Assembly (NCBI RefSeq): GCF_001423125.1
Contig: NZ_LMNW01000012.1
Location: 62,656-126,655, forward strand
Direction: 5' to 3'
Source of the DNA: Duganella sp. Leaf126
GTDB taxonomy: Bacteria; Pseudomonadota; Gammaproteobacteria; Burkholderiales; Burkholderiaceae_D
Length of the DNA: 64,000 bases
The translations under genes and the position numbers were made by a program. Below, in pieces: positions 46,765 to 57,101 of this stretch. The first letter of the stretch is position 1, and every line of letters starts with the position of its first letter. Under the pieces are notes generated by a model. That model searched no databases. It had not been told where the DNA came from and worked only from the letters and a program-made list of their open reading frames with translations.

Positions 46765-46803
46765 AAAAAAAGCCGCCATGGCGTCGGAAAGCGCCATGGC
46801 GGC
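46765..46803 (-). terminator. intrinsic terminator of the esterase gene
   Basis: GCCGCCATGGCG and CGCCATGGCGGC are 12-base perfect arms with an eight-base loop. On the minus strand the stem is followed by seven T (46771-46765). It lies 42 bases after the esterase stop codon. Confidence 0.85.
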
Positions 46804-46844
46804 CGGGAAATGCCACGCACATCATGCGTGGGCGCTGGCGGGAT

Positions 46845-48581
46845 TTATGGGCAGTTACCGACCTTGTAGAAGTCCTGCGCAGTCTGCGCCAGCGTGGTGC
46901 GGAAGAACACCGTTGACAGGCCCATCAGGTCGTTCGAACCGTTGGCGTACGCCAGGCCGAACTTGACCGTGGCGCGGCCCGCCTGGACATGGGCATAGTT
47001 TGTGGCGGTGACCGTGGTGCAGGTCCAGCCGCCGTTGCCGGCGCTGGTGGTGACCGACAGCGGCGACGACTGCGCGCTCTCGCCGCCATTGCCCACCGAA
47101 GACACGGTGATGGTGTAAGCGGTGTTGGCAGTCAGGCCGGTGACCGTGTAGCTGGTGGCGGTCACCGGCGTGCTGGTGACGCGGGCGCCGTTCACGTATA
47201 CGTTGTAGCCGGTGGCGGCACCGGCAGCATTCCAGGTCAGCGGCACCGAGCTGTCCGTGACGGCGCCGGCCGCGACGTTGGTCGGCGGCGTCAGGGCAGG
47301 CGCCGTACCGACCGAGAACGGCGCGATGCTGCAGGCAGCCGAGTTGCGGTTGGCGCTGTCGGTGGCGGTCACCGTGCCGCTGTAGTTGCCGGCGGCCAGG
47401 TTGTAGGTGCGGCTGAAATTGCTGCCGCTGCCGGCTGCGCTGTCGTTGACGGCGGTGGGGCCGTTCAGCACCACCGTGTAGTTCTTGACCTCGCCGGTGG
47501 CGGCGCCGCTGACCGTGGCGCTGGTGGTGCTGATGCCGGCTGCCGAGCACGACGTCATTTCCGGACCGGTGCTGGTGCCGATGCGCAGGTTGTTCTTGTA
47601 CCAGAAATCCATCACGAAGGCAGGGTAATTGATCTTGGTGTTGTCCACGAAATTGGTGTTCTGGCCGCCGGGGCCGGCAGGCCAGGCGTGACCCAGGCCG
47701 GTCACCGTGATTTCGTGGGTGCGCACCTTGCGGTTGCTGTCGAGGTAAGGGATGTTGACGCCGCCGCCGGGGATGTTTTCAGCGGCGCCACGGGTAAACG
47801 TGCCGCCGTAGATGATGCGCATCGCCTCCGTGGCCAGCGGACCGTACTTCTGGTCGACCGTGTAGTCGAACGTACCCCACACCGCGCCGGCGATCTGCGT
47901 GCTGAACTTGTCCGCCGCGCTGCCGGCCATGGCCTTGCAGCGCGATGCTGCCGTGGCCGCCGTATAGCCGGTGGGGACGCCGCCGATCTGGATCGTGGTG
48001 GTGCCCGGGGTGGGGCCGGCGTTGATGCCGACACCGGCAAACACGTCCGGCGCCAGGCAGCCCATCACCATCGTTTCGCCGCCACCCGACGACAGGCCGG
48101 TCACGTACACCTGGTTGGGATCGATCTGGTACTGCGGATTCTTGACGAAGCGATCCACCAGGTCGAGCAGCACCTTGTCGTGGCCGCCGCCGCTGCGGGT
48201 GTGGCTGGTGTTGGCATAGTCCCAGCAGTGGTTGTAATAGACATTGCCGGGCGCGTTCGGCGCCAGGATGACGGCGCCGTACTTGTCGCCCATGGCCGCC
48301 CAGTTGTAGCCGCCGTCGTTGGCGTCGATGACGTCGCTGGCGGCGGTCTGTTTGCAGCCGTGCAGGACCAGCACCAGCGCGCGTTTGCCACCGATGGTCG
48401 GTTCGCTGGCGGGCCAGTAAAAGAAGCCGGTGAGGTTGCCGCCGTTGACGCTGTCGGCTGCCCAGGATTGTTGCGCGCTCCACTTGCCGGGACCGGGCGT
48501 GGCGCTCCATGCGGGCCAGGCCCAGCAGAGAAGAATACAGACGAGCGCGTGCCACAGCGTGCGCTGGAGGTGGTGAGTCAT
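46845..48581 (-). CDS. extracellular PHB-depolymerase family esterase with FnIII module
   Basis: A 578-residue secreted enzyme. A signal peptide (ALVCILLCWAWPAWSA) leads into an alpha/beta hydrolase domain to about residue 345, with oxyanion loop VLHGCKQT, lipase box GLSSGGG, and His in GLGHAWPAG. Two Ser/Thr-rich beta-modules follow. The second is an FnIII-type domain (PLTWNAAGAATGYNVYVNG...TVTGLTANTAYTITVSSVG). A 60-residue module ends it (WTCTTVTATNYAHVQAGRATVKFGLAYANGS). Related proteins degrade poly-3-hydroxybutyrate or feruloyl esters; the C-terminal modules may bind the polymer. Confidence 0.82.
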   Translation of the reverse strand: MTHHLQRTLWHALVCILLCWAWPAWSATPGPGKWSAQQSWAADSVNGGNLTGFFYWPASEPTIGGKRALVLVLHGCKQTAASDVIDANDGGYNWAAMGDKYGAVILAPNAPGNVYYNHCWDYANTSHTRSGGGHDKVLLDLVDRFVKNPQYQIDPNQVYVTGLSSGGGETMVMGCLAPDVFAGVGINAGPTPGTTTIQIGGVPTGYTAATAASRCKAMAGSAADKFSTQIAGAVWGTFDYTVDQKYGPLATEAMRIIYGGTFTRGAAENIPGGGVNIPYLDSNRKVRTHEITVTGLGHAWPAGPGGQNTNFVDNTKINYPAFVMDFWYKNNLRIGTSTGPEMTSCSAAGISTTSATVSGAATGEVKNYTVVLNGPTAVNDSAAGSGSNFSRTYNLAAGNYSGTVTATDSANRNSAACSIAPFSVGTAPALTPPTNVAAGAVTDSSVPLTWNAAGAATGYNVYVNGARVTSTPVTATSYTVTGLTANTAYTITVSSVGNGGESAQSSPLSVTTSAGNGGWTCTTVTATNYAHVQAGRATVKFGLAYANGSNDLMGLSTVFFRTTLAQTAQDFYKVGNCP

Positions 48582-49023
48582 GATGGTCTCCGTTATAGAA
48601 AAAATGATGTGCTAAGCCAGCCCAAAACATGAGTGGCTGGGGAAATATTAGTCCACGAAAATTTTCATACAAGCACCCCCGTAGTTCTACTGTTGCGTGC
48701 GCGCTTGGCGCAACTCAACGAAATGCTGTAAAGGAGAAATTGAAAGCGCGCCTTGTGGCATAAGGCGGTCTGAGCAGTTGGCGCATTCGTGGGACAGCAT
48801 GCGGCGCCGTGTAAGCCTGGTGGGAACAGGTCTCGTGCTTTTTACTGCAGAGTGCGCTTGGGTCGCAAGCCGGCATCTCAATTTCGGGCTCGGCCCCACC
48901 TTTTGGATGGAGCCACCGCGCAGTATTTCACGAGCCTCGAGGGGAATCAGTAGGAGGGTGGCTCGTGCGCGAGTGGGAACGCTGCCAACCGCCGCCAGGG
49001 CGGTTGGCAAGAGGGGGGGGTGA
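48582..49023. other. intergenic region, 442 bases
   Basis: No gene is supported here. The left end should hold the esterase promoter. A 10-base perfect hairpin GCCAACCGCC-gccag-GGCGGTTGGC lies at 48984-49008, 16 bases after the metG stop, without a T-run. A weak open frame across 48697-49023 lacks a ribosome-binding site and normal composition. Confidence 0.5.
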
Positions 49024-51222
49024 TCAGCGGATGCGCATGCCGGGCGCAGCGCCCGGCCACGGGTTGAGGATGTAGATGCCGGGGTTGGCCTTTTCATCCT
49101 TGGCCGAACCAGCCAATACCATGCCTTCGGACACGCCGAACTTCATCTTGCGCGGCGCCAGGTTGGCCACCATGACGGTCAGCTTGCCTACCAGCTCTTC
49201 CGGCTGGTACATCGACTTGATGCCCGAGAAGACATTGCGCAGGCGGCCTTCGCCGACGTCGAGTGTCAGGCGCAGCAGCTTGTCCGAGCCGTCCACGTGC
49301 TCGCAGTTGACGATCTGCGCCACGCGCAGGTCGATCTTGACGAAGTCGTCGATCGAAATCTGCGGCGCCAGTTCTTCCACGCCTTCGGGCATCGGCACCG
49401 CAGGCGCTGCAGCAACGGCAGCGGGCGCGGCCTGCCTGGCAGCCTTGGCCGGCTTTTCGGCCGGCGCAGGCTGGGCGGCCGCAGCGGCCTGCTGGCCCGG
49501 TGCGTCGAACAGTTCTTCGATCATCTTGGCGTCCACGCGCGTCATCAGGTGCGTGTAGGCGCCGATGGTGCGGCCGAGCATGGCCTGCGACACGACGCCG
49601 CTGGCGACATCGGTGTCGGCCCAGACCAGCTGGCTGTCACCGAGGAACTTGGTGACGTTGGCAGCCACGCCCGGCAGCACCGGCGAGAGCAGGATGGTGA
49701 GCTGGCGGAACAGGATCAGGGCGGCCGTGCACACGTCGTGCAGCTCGGCGGTTTTCGCCTCGTCCTTGGCCAGGATCCACGGCTTGTTCTCGTCGACGTA
49801 CTGGTTGGTGATGTCGGCGATCTCCATGATCTCGCGCAGCGCCTTGCCGTACTCGCGGGCCTCGAAGTTGGCGGCGATATTGGCCTGGCGCTCCACGCCT
49901 TCGGACGTGACCAGTGCGCGCTGTATCCATTGCTGCGCGCCGGGCGACAGCGTGTCGGCCAGCTTGCCGTCGAATTTCTTGGCGATGAAACCGGCGCAGC
50001 GGCTGGCGATGTTGACGAATTTGCCGATCAGGTCGCTATTCACGCGCGCCACGAAATCGTCGCCGGTGAAGTCCAGGTCCTCGACCTTGGAGTTCAGCTT
50101 GAAGGCGATGTAGTAGCGCAGCCATTCCGGGTTCATGCCCAGGTTCAGGTAGCGCAGCGGCGAGATGCCGGTGCCGCGCGACTTCGACATTTTTTCGTTG
50201 TTGACGGTCAGGTGGCCATGCACGTTGACTTTCAGCTTGTCGATCACCGGGTGGCCGGCAAACTTCAGCATGGCCGGCCAGAACAGCAGGTGGAACGAGA
50301 CGATGTCCTTGCCGATGAAGTGGATCTGCTCGGTGGCAGGATCGTTCAGCAGGGCGTCGAAGTCGATGCCCTGCTTGGCGCAGTAGTTTTTCAGGCTGGC
50401 CAGGTAGCCGACCGGCGCGTCGAGCCAGACATAGAAGAACTTGCCCGGTGCATCGGGAATCGGGATGCCGAAGTATGGCGCGTCGCGCGAGATATCCCAG
50501 TCGGCCAGCTTTTCGCCGGACTCGCCCAGCCATTCGCTGACCTTGTTGACCATCTCCGGCTGCAGGCGGCCCGGCGTATTGAGCCAGTCCTTGAGGAACT
50601 GGTAGCAGCGCGGGTCGGACAGCTTGAAGAAATACTGTTCCGAATCCTTGAGCACCGGCGTGGCGTTGGTAAACACCGAGAACGGGTTGATCAGTTCGGT
50701 GGGCTGGTAGGCCGCGCCGCATACTTCGCAGTTGTCGCCGTACTGGTCCTTTGCGTGGCACACCGGGCATTCGCCCTTGATGTTGCGGTCGGCCAGGAAC
50801 ATGCCCTTCACCGGGTCGTAGAAGCGCGGCACGATCTTGGTCTGGATCAGGCCCGCATCGCGCAGCTTGCGGTAAATGCCCTGCGACAGCTCGACGTTTT
50901 CCGGCGAGTCGGTCGAGTACCAGTTATCGAAGGCGATGTGGAAGCCGTCCAGGTACTGGGCGCGGCCGGCAGCGATCTTGGCGACGAATTCCTGCGGCGT
51001 GATGCCTTCCTTTTCAGCAGCGATCATGATCGGCGTGCCGTGGGTATCGTCCGCGCCCACGAAGTGCACCTCGCGGGGCCGACGCTGGTCGCCCTCACCG
51101 TCGCGCTGCATGCGCTGGAACCGGACCCAGATATCGGCCTGGATGTATTCCATCATGTGGCCTATATGGAAAGCGGCGTTGGCGTAGGGCAGGGCAGTGG
51201 TGACAAACAGCTTGCGGGTCAT
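49024..51222 (-). CDS. metG: methionyl-tRNA synthetase
   Basis: A 732-residue class I enzyme: FHIGHMMEY (HIGH) at the N-terminus, four Cys zinc knuckles (CPVCH...CEVCG), KMSKS in [12 protein letters not shown], an anticodon-binding helical domain, and a C-terminal OB-fold tRNA-binding domain. That last domain covers about the final 110 residues ([22 protein letters not shown]). The start is ATG 51222, leaving out 11 codons of upstream open frame. It is divergent from apbC, a common betaproteobacterial order. Confidence 0.96.
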   Translation of the reverse strand: MTRKLFVTTALPYANAAFHIGHMMEYIQADIWVRFQRMQRDGEGDQRRPREVHFVGADDTHGTPIMIAAEKEGITPQEFVAKIAAGRAQYLDGFHIAFDNWYSTDSPENVELSQGIYRKLRDAGLIQTKIVPRFYDPVKGMFLADRNIKGECPVCHAKDQYGDNCEVCGAAYQPTELINPFSVFTNATPVLKDSEQYFFKLSDPRCYQFLKDWLNTPGRLQPEMVNKVSEWLGESGEKLADWDISRDAPYFGIPIPDAPGKFFYVWLDAPVGYLASLKNYCAKQGIDFDALLNDPATEQIHFIGKDIVSFHLLFWPAMLKFAGHPVIDKLKVNVHGHLTVNNEKMSKSRGTGISPLRYLNLGMNPEWLRYYIAFKLNSKVEDLDFTGDDFVARVNSDLIGKFVNIASRCAGFIAKKFDGKLADTLSPGAQQWIQRALVTSEGVERQANIAANFEAREYGKALREIMEIADITNQYVDENKPWILAKDEAKTAELHDVCTAALILFRQLTILLSPVLPGVAANVTKFLGDSQLVWADTDVASGVVSQAMLGRTIGAYTHLMTRVDAKMIEELFDAPGQQAAAAAQPAPAEKPAKAARQAAPAAVAAAPAVPMPEGVEELAPQISIDDFVKIDLRVAQIVNCEHVDGSDKLLRLTLDVGEGRLRNVFSGIKSMYQPEELVGKLTVMVANLAPRKMKFGVSEGMVLAGSAKDEKANPGIYILNPWPGAAPGMRIR

Positions 51223-51354
51223 GGTTGATGCACTTTGTGGGTGGAAAAGAAGCATTTTAACAGCGGTTCGGCCGGGCAGTCATCCGGGCGGGCCGCCAGC
51301 CGGGGAATTTTGCCGCGATGCGCTAGAATGGGCGCATATTTCACGGAGAGCCTC

Positions 51355-52443
51355 ATGAGCATCACAGCAGAAGCAGTCAAAGCCGCCCTGGCGCAGGTAA
51401 TCGACCCCAATACCGGTAAGGATTTTGTCAGCGGCAAGGCCGTGAAGAACCTGAAGGTCGAAGATGGCGACATTTCGCTCGACATCGAACTCGGCTATCC
51501 AGCCAAAAGCCAGATCGACGGCATCCGCAAGACCGTCATCGCCGCCCTCAAGGCCCTGCCTGGCGCCGGCAATATCAGCGTGGGCGTGAGCGCGAAGATC
51601 ATTGCCCATACCGTGCAGCGCGGCGTCAAGCTGATGCCGAACGTGAAGAACATCATTGCCGTCGCCTCGGGCAAGGGCGGCGTCGGCAAATCGACCACCG
51701 CCGTCAACCTGGCGCTGGCGCTGGCCGCCGAGGGCGCGGCAGTCGGCCTGCTCGACGCCGACATTTACGGCCCGTCGCAGCCGATGATGCTGGGCGTCTC
51801 CGGCCGTCCGCAGACGGTCGACGGCAAATCGATGGAACCGATGGAAAACCACGGCGTGCAGGTGTCGTCGATCGGCTTCCTGATCGACCCGGACGAACCG
51901 ATGGTGTGGCGCGGTCCGATGGTCACGCAGGCGCTGCAGCAGCTGCTCGAGCAGACCAACTGGCGCGACCTCGACTACCTGATCGTCGACATGCCGCCCG
52001 GCACCGGCGACATCCAGCTGACGCTGTCGCAGAAAGTGCCGGTCACCGGCGCCGTGATCGTCACCACGCCGCAGGACATCGCGCTGCTCGACGCGCGCAA
52101 GGGCCTGAAAATGTTCGAAAAGGTCGGCATCCCGATCCTGGGCATCGTGGAAAACATGAGCACCCATATCTGCTCGAACTGCGGCCACGAAGAACACATC
52201 TTCGGCGCCGGCGGCGGCGAAAAGATGTGCAAGGACTTCCACGTCGACTTCCTCGGCGCGCTGCCGCTGACCATGGCGATCCGCGAACAGGCCGATGCCG
52301 GCAGGCCGACCGTGGTGGCCGACCCCGACGGCCCGGTGGCAGCCATCTATAAAGACATCGCCCGCAAGATCGCGGTGCAGGTGGCGGAAAAGGCCAAGGA
52401 CATGAGCAGCAAGTTCCCGAGCATTGTCATCAAGAACGACTGA
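51355..52443 (+). CDS. apbC: Fe-S cluster carrier ATPase Mrp/ApbC
   Basis: A 362-residue protein: an N-terminal MIP18/DUF59 domain (residues 1-90), then a ParA-type P-loop GKGGVGKSTTAVNL, the Walker B-like LIVDMPPGTGD, and the CxxC pair CSNCG that carries a [4Fe-4S] cluster. It loads Fe-S clusters onto apo-proteins. ATG 51355 follows CGGAGAG; an upstream in-frame ATG exists but reads as non-coding. Confidence 0.94.
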   Translation: MSITAEAVKAALAQVIDPNTGKDFVSGKAVKNLKVEDGDISLDIELGYPAKSQIDGIRKTVIAALKALPGAGNISVGVSAKIIAHTVQRGVKLMPNVKNIIAVASGKGGVGKSTTAVNLALALAAEGAAVGLLDADIYGPSQPMMLGVSGRPQTVDGKSMEPMENHGVQVSSIGFLIDPDEPMVWRGPMVTQALQQLLEQTNWRDLDYLIVDMPPGTGDIQLTLSQKVPVTGAVIVTTPQDIALLDARKGLKMFEKVGIPILGIVENMSTHICSNCGHEEHIFGAGGGEKMCKDFHVDFLGALPLTMAIREQADAGRPTVVADPDGPVAAIYKDIARKIAVQVAEKAKDMSSKFPSIVIKND

Positions 52444-52554
52444 ACAAGAACGACTGGACGTCAGCGCGCCACCGGCGCGCCAGCTGGCGTCTGCTCACCT
52501 CTCGTGATCAAGGCTGTAAAATAGCGGTCTTTATAGCTCAGCTTTCCGATCACG

Positions 52555-53964
52555 ATGACCAACGCACCAGCCAAACCCGTCCGCACCCGTTTCGCTCCCA
52601 GCCCGACCGGCTATCTCCATCTGGGCGGCGCCCGCACGGCGCTGTACTCGTGGGCCTTTGCGCGCCACTTCGGCGGCACCTTCGTGCTGCGGATCGAAGA
52701 CACGGACCTGGAACGCTCCACGCCTGCCGCAGTGCAGGCCATCATCGACGGCATGCAGTGGCTGGGCCTGAGCCACGACGAAGGCCCGTTCTACCAGATG
52801 CAGCGCATGGACCGCTACCGCGAAGTGCTGGCGCAGATGCTGGCAGCGGGCACCGCCTACCAGTGCTACTCGTCGCCCGAAGAAGTGCAGGCCATGCGCG
52901 AGCGCGCCACCGCCGCCGGCGACAAGCCGCGCTACGACGGCACCTGGCGCCCGGAGCCGGGCAAGACCCTGCCGGCCATTCCCGAGGGCCGCAAGCCGGT
53001 GCTGCGTTTCAAGAATCCGCTCGACGGCGAAGTGACCTGGAACGATTTCGTCAAGGGCTCAATCACGATCGCCAATAAAGAGCTGGACGACCTGGTGATC
53101 GCGCGCCCGGATGGCACGCCGACCTACAACTTCTGCGTGGCCATCGACGACCTCGACATGGAAATCAGCCATGTGCTGCGCGGCGACGATCACGTCAACA
53201 ACACGCCGCGCCAGATCAACATCCTGCGCGCCATCGGCGCACCGCTGCCCGAGTACGGCCACCTGCCGATGATCCTCGGCTCGGACGGCGCCAAGATGTC
53301 CAAGCGTAAGGACGCCGTCAACGTGATGGACTACCCGGCGCAGGGCTACCTGCCGGAAGCGATCCTCAATTACCTGGCGCGCCTGGGCTGGAGCCACGGC
53401 GACGAGGAAGTGTTCTCGATGGAACAGATGATCGCCTGGTTCGACGGCAGCCACCTGTCCAATTCGGCCGCGCAGTTCAATATCGAAAAACTGAACTGGC
53501 TCAACAACCACTATATCAAGCAGGCCGACAACGACCGCCTGGCCGAGCTGGCCCGCCCGCGCATGCTGGACAACGGCGCCGACTTCGACGGCGCGCCGGC
53601 GCTGCCGGTGGTGCTGGGCCTGATGAAGGAGCGCACCAACACCGTCAACGAGCTGGCCGATGCCGCCATGCTGTTCTTCCGCACGCCGCAGCCCGATCCC
53701 GCACTGCTGGCCCAGCACGTGACCGACGCGGTCAAGCCGGCGCTGGCGCAGTTTGCCGAGCGTTGCCGGACGGTGGAGTGGAACAAGGCGGCGCTGGCGG
53801 CGATGCTCAAGGAAGTGCTGGCTGCGCATGGCCTGAAGATGCCGCAGATCGCCATGCCGCTGCGCCTGTTCCTGACCGGCCAGCTGCAAACGCCGGCCAT
53901 CGACGCGGTACTGGAAATCTTCGGGCGCGACACCGTTGTGGCGCGCGTGACGAAGTTTATTTAA
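52555..53964 (+). CDS. gltX: glutamyl-tRNA synthetase
   Basis: A 469-residue Glu[18 protein letters not shown] (HIGH-like), IEDTDLERS, and KMSKRKDAV (KMSKS-like), followed by an anticodon-binding C-terminal domain. It charges tRNA-Glu. The five tRNA-Glu genes of the cluster start 195 bases downstream, putting enzyme and substrate side by side. Confidence 0.96.
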   Translation: MTNAPAKPVRTRFAPSPTGYLHLGGARTALYSWAFARHFGGTFVLRIEDTDLERSTPAAVQAIIDGMQWLGLSHDEGPFYQMQRMDRYREVLAQMLAAGTAYQCYSSPEEVQAMRERATAAGDKPRYDGTWRPEPGKTLPAIPEGRKPVLRFKNPLDGEVTWNDFVKGSITIANKELDDLVIARPDGTPTYNFCVAIDDLDMEISHVLRGDDHVNNTPRQINILRAIGAPLPEYGHLPMILGSDGAKMSKRKDAVNVMDYPAQGYLPEAILNYLARLGWSHGDEEVFSMEQMIAWFDGSHLSNSAAQFNIEKLNWLNNHYIKQADNDRLAELARPRMLDNGADFDGAPALPVVLGLMKERTNTVNELADAAMLFFRTPQPDPALLAQHVTDAVKPALAQFAERCRTVEWNKAALAAMLKEVLAAHGLKMPQIAMPLRLFLTGQLQTPAIDAVLEIFGRDTVVARVTKFI

Positions 53965-54003
53965 GCAGCAGTCGATTGCAGGGGCAAAGTTGCAAAAAGG
54001 TAT

Positions 54004-54031
54004 TTGCATAATGCGGCGCCTCTGCTATACT
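54004..54031 (+). promoter_or_regulatory. promoter of the tRNA-Ala/Glu cluster
   Basis: TTGCAT (54004-54009), 16 bases, TATACT (54026-54031). It ends 18 bases before the first tRNA, with a GC-rich discriminator (CTCGCGC), as is usual for stable RNA genes. Confidence 0.7.
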
Positions 54032-54049
54032 CTTGTCTCTCGCGCAAAC

Positions 54050-54125
<76 letters not shown>

Positions 54126-54158
54126 GTTTGCAGGGTAGTGTAGTACCGTAGTGCCAAG

Positions 54159-54234
54159 GTCCCCATCGTCTAGAGGCCTAGGACATCACCCTTTCACGGT
54201 GAGTACGGGGGTTCGAATCCCCCTGGGGACGCCA
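54159..54234 (+). tRNA. tRNA-Glu (UUC)
   Basis: A 76-base cloverleaf with CCA encoded. Loop CTTTCAC has anticodon TTC. Acceptor stem GTCCCCA / TGGGGAC. Confidence 0.97.
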
Positions 54235-54287
54235 GCTTCGCCAACGCTGGTAGCAGTAAAAGTAGTCGCAGTTTGTTTTTGCGCCCG

Positions 54288-54363
<76 letters not shown>

Positions 54364-54410
54364 ACAGCGCAGGGACGAATTGATATAAATAGTTTTACCG
54401 TAGCGCCAAG

Positions 54411-54486
54411 GTCCCCATCGTCTAGAGGCCTAGGACATCACCCTTTCACGGTGAGTACGGGGGTTCGAATCCCCCTGGGGACGCCA
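54411..54486 (+). tRNA. tRNA-Glu (UUC)
   Basis: This is identical to the copy at 54159, preceded by the same GCCAAG context. Confidence 0.97.
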
Positions 54487-54545
54487 GCCTTGCTGGCAGC
54501 AGTAAAAAAAGTAGTAGATGTACGACAGAAGACTTTCTGCGCCCG

Positions 54546-54621
<76 letters not shown>

Positions 54622-54643
54622 CTGCGTAGAGAGCACAGACACT

Positions 54644-54719
54644 GTCCCCATCGTCTAGAGGCCTAGGACATCACCCTTTCACGGTGAGTACGGGGGTTCG
54701 AATCCCCCTGGGGACGCCA
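54644..54719 (+). tRNA. tRNA-Glu (UUC)
   Basis: Identical to the first two Glu copies; last gene of the first transcription unit. A terminator follows 23 bases later. Confidence 0.97.
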
Positions 54720-54742
54720 GGTAATGACTGCAAGGTCATGGC

Positions 54743-54767
54743 AAAGCCGCTCGATGAGCGGCTTTTT
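54743..54767 (+). terminator. intrinsic terminator inside the tRNA cluster
   Basis: GCCGCTC-gat-GAGCGGC is followed by five T and preceded by three A. It separates the first six tRNA genes from the last two. Confidence 0.85.
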
Positions 54768-54824
54768 GCTATGCGCGATAGTTTTCTGGCTTTCAAAATA
54801 TCCTGTGAAAACAACGGTTTGTTG

Positions 54825-54853
54825 TTGCGCCGACGGTCAGACACTGCTATGAT
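54825..54853 (+). promoter_or_regulatory. promoter of the last two tRNA-Glu genes
   Basis: TTGCGC (54825-54830), 17 bases, TATGAT (54848-54853), 15 bases before the fourth tRNA-Glu. It follows the terminator at 54743-54767, so these genes form their own unit. Confidence 0.6.
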
Positions 54854-54868
54854 TCGCGCCTTGGAAAT

Positions 54869-54944
54869 GTCCCCATCGTCTAGAGGCCTAGGACATCACC
54901 CTTTCACGGTGAGTACGGGGGTTCGAATCCCCCTGGGGACGCCA
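54869..54944 (+). tRNA. tRNA-Glu (UUC)
   Basis: Same sequence as the first three Glu copies. First gene of the second transcription unit. Confidence 0.97.
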
Positions 54945-54989
54945 GACATTTCCAGTTACGGTAACACCAGGTCAGTACGACAGATTTCT

Positions 54990-55065
54990 GTCTCCATCGT
55001 CTAGAGGCCTAGGACATCACCCTTTCACGGTGAGTACCGGGGTTCGAATCCCCGTGGAGACGCCA
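54990..55065 (+). tRNA. tRNA-Glu (UUC), variant copy
   Basis: It has the same anticodon TTC as the other copies but differs at two stems, both compensated. Acceptor stem GTCTCCA / TGGAGAC (C4-G69 changed to T-A); T-stem CGGGG / CCCCG (G49-C65 changed to C-G). The fold is intact, so it should be functional. Confidence 0.95.
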
Positions 55066-55077
55066 GACAGCAACAGG

Positions 55078-55104
55078 AAAAAGCCGCCGCGTGCGGCTTT
55101 TTTT
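55078..55104 (+). terminator. intrinsic terminator after the tRNA cluster
   Basis: GCCGC-cgcgt-GCGGC with seven T following and A before it. It closes the tRNA unit just ahead of earP. Confidence 0.85.
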
Positions 55105-55130
55105 CATTTCGCCTTACTTTTTTTCCGACC

Positions 55131-56276
55131 ATGACCTTGCGCCTCGACCTGTTTTGCCGCGTTATCGACAACTATGGCGACATCGGCATCTGCTGGCGCC
55201 TGGCGCGCCAGCTGCACGCCGAGCACGGCATCGCCGTGCGGCTGTGGGTCGATGACCTGGCCAGCTTCAGCCGCCTGCAGCCCGACGTCGATACCGGCGC
55301 CGAGCACCAGCTGGTGCAGGGCGTGGCCGTGCGCCACTGGCGCGGCCAGGACGGTGCGTTCACACCCGCCGATGTGGCCGACATCGTCATCGAATTTTTC
55401 GCGGTGGACCTGCCGCCCGCTTACGTCGCGGCCATGGCGCAGTGCACGCCGCGCCCGGTCTGGCTCAACTTCGAAGGGTTGACGGCAGAGGAGTGGGTCG
55501 AGGGCTGTCACCGCCTGACTTCGCCCCATCCGCAACTGCCATTGCTCAAGCATTTCTTCTTCCCCGGCTACACGGACAAGACTGGCGGCCTGCTGCGCGA
55601 GGCCGCGCTGGACGAGCAGCGGCGCGCCTTCCTGGCCGACCCGGCCACCGCCGACAACTTCTTGCGCGCGCTCGGCGCCACCGGGGCCGAACTGGCAGCA
55701 ACGCGCGTCTCGCTGTTTTGCTACCCGTTCGCGCCGGTGGCGCCGCTGTTCGACGCGTGGCGCGACAGCGACGACGCGGTGACCTGTTTCGTGCCCGAAG
55801 GCGTGGCGACCGAGGCGGTGCAAGGCTTTCTGGGCGGTCCCGCGCGGGCCGGCGCTGTCGCCACGCGCGGCCGGCTGACCGTGCGCGTGCTGCCGTTCGT
55901 GCCGCAGACGGATTACGACAAGCTGCTGTGGGCCTGCGACGTGAACCTGGTGCGCGGCGAAGACTCCTGGGTGCGCGCGCAGTGGGCCGGCAAGCCGTTC
56001 GTCTGGCATATCTATGCGCAGGACGACCATCTGCACCACAAGAAATTGCGCGCCTTCCTGCAACGCTACGCGAACGGACTGCCGGCCTTAAGCGCGTTCA
56101 CGCTGGCCTGGAACGGGGTGCAGCAGCACGCCGACTGGCCCGCCCTGTGGCACGCCTTGCGCGCCGAGGCGCCGCAGATCGCCGCCCATGCGATCACGTG
56201 GCAGGACCAGGTCGCCGCGCATGGCGACCTGACCGGCAAGCTGCTGGCTTTTGTGCACACACTGCGCGGCGCCTGA
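55131..56276 (+). CDS. earP: EF-P arginine rhamnosyltransferase EarP
   Basis: A 381-residue GT104-type enzyme. FCRVIDNYGDIGICWRLARQL at the N-terminus and VRGEDSWVRAQWAGKPFVWHIYAQ near the C-terminus are the EarP signatures; the latter holds dTDP-rhamnose. EarP adds rhamnose to Arg32 of EF-P so that it can rescue ribosomes stalled at polyproline. The efp gene lies 149 bases downstream and its Arg32 is present. Confidence 0.93.
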   Translation: MTLRLDLFCRVIDNYGDIGICWRLARQLHAEHGIAVRLWVDDLASFSRLQPDVDTGAEHQLVQGVAVRHWRGQDGAFTPADVADIVIEFFAVDLPPAYVAAMAQCTPRPVWLNFEGLTAEEWVEGCHRLTSPHPQLPLLKHFFFPGYTDKTGGLLREAALDEQRRAFLADPATADNFLRALGATGAELAATRVSLFCYPFAPVAPLFDAWRDSDDAVTCFVPEGVATEAVQGFLGGPARAGAVATRGRLTVRVLPFVPQTDYDKLLWACDVNLVRGEDSWVRAQWAGKPFVWHIYAQDDHLHHKKLRAFLQRYANGLPALSAFTLAWNGVQQHADWPALWHALRAEAPQIAAHAITWQDQVAAHGDLTGKLLAFVHTLRGA

Positions 56277-56312
56277 GCCACGGCCAAGTTAGGTTCCGCC
56301 GGAAAAGCCGGG

Positions 56313-56318
56313 TATAAT
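56313..56318 (+). promoter_or_regulatory. -10 element of efp
   Basis: A perfect TATAAT, about 107 bases before the efp ATG. The -35 is weak (TTAGGT at 56289-56294, spacing 18), so efp probably has its own promoter in addition to read-through from earP. Confidence 0.45.
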
Positions 56319-56425
56319 GCCGGGTTAATTTCTAGAACATTTTTTACCCTGATCAATCGTGAGCTGATGGCCCCGCGCCCGGCGCAGATGATTTTTTACG
56401 CAACTTAAATTTTTAAGTAACTACT

Positions 56426-57001
56426 ATGAAACCAGCAAAAGAAATTCGTGTCGGCAATATCATCATGGTCGATGCCAAGCCATTCATCGTGCTGCGCTCG
56501 GACGTCAACGGTTCGAGCCGTACCGGCTTCACCTACAAGTGGAAGATGAAGAATCTTCTGACCAACAGCCCGCTGGAAAACGTGTTCCGCGGCGACGACA
56601 AGTTCGACGTCGTCGTGCTGGACAAGAAGCCGGTCACCTACTCGTACTTCGCCGATCCGCTGTACGTGTTCATGGACGCCGACTACGAACAGTACGAAAT
56701 CGAAGAAGAAAACCTGGGCGACGCCCTGAACTACCTGAAAGACGGCATGGAATGCGAAGCAGTCTTCTACGATGGCAAAGCCATCTCGGTCGAACTGCCA
56801 ACCACCATCCAGCGCAAGATCGTGTACTCGGAGCCTGCAGTCAAGGGCAACACCTCGGGTAACGTGCTGAAAGAAGCGCGCATCGAGAACGCCATCGAAT
56901 CGAAGCAGCACACCGTGCAAGTGCCACTGTTCGTGAGCCAGGACGATGTCATCGAGATCGACACCCGCACCAACGAATACAAGAAAATCGTCCGTAACTG
57001 A
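56426..57001 (+). CDS. efp: translation elongation factor P
   Basis: A 191-residue EF-P: KOW-like N-terminal domain with [14 protein letters not shown] at the tip, where Arg32 is the site EarP rhamnosylates, and two OB-like domains ([32 protein letters not shown]). It binds between P and E sites and eases peptide bond formation at proline runs. The Arg at position 32, not Lys, fits the EarP branch of EF-P. Confidence 0.97.
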   Translation: MKPAKEIRVGNIIMVDAKPFIVLRSDVNGSSRTGFTYKWKMKNLLTNSPLENVFRGDDKFDVVVLDKKPVTYSYFADPLYVFMDADYEQYEIEEENLGDALNYLKDGMECEAVFYDGKAISVELPTTIQRKIVYSEPAVKGNTSGNVLKEARIENAIESKQHTVQVPLFVSQDDVIEIDTRTNEYKKIVRN

Positions 57002-57021
57002 TCGCCAGCGGTCAGCAACGC

Positions 57022-57051
57022 AAAAAAACGCCCCGCGGGGCGTTTTTTTTT
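57022..57051 (+). terminator. intrinsic terminator of efp
   Basis: CGCCCC-gc-GGGGCG with A-run before and nine T after, 21 bases past the efp stop. Confidence 0.88.
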
Positions 57052-57101
57052 GCGCTGTGCCGTCATCGCTGCAGGGCCGGCGTGGCGTGGCCCGGCCGGC
57101 C

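Noticed and set aside
48697-49023. A possible 108-residue gene upstream of metG's 3' end
   Set aside because: The composition is Arg-rich and irregular, there is no good start signal, and it runs into the hairpin at 48984-49008.
49297-51228. A 643-codon open frame on the + strand across metG
   Set aside because: It lies wholly antisense to metG, has the His/Arg/Val-rich composition of a GC-rich shadow frame and no recognisable domain.
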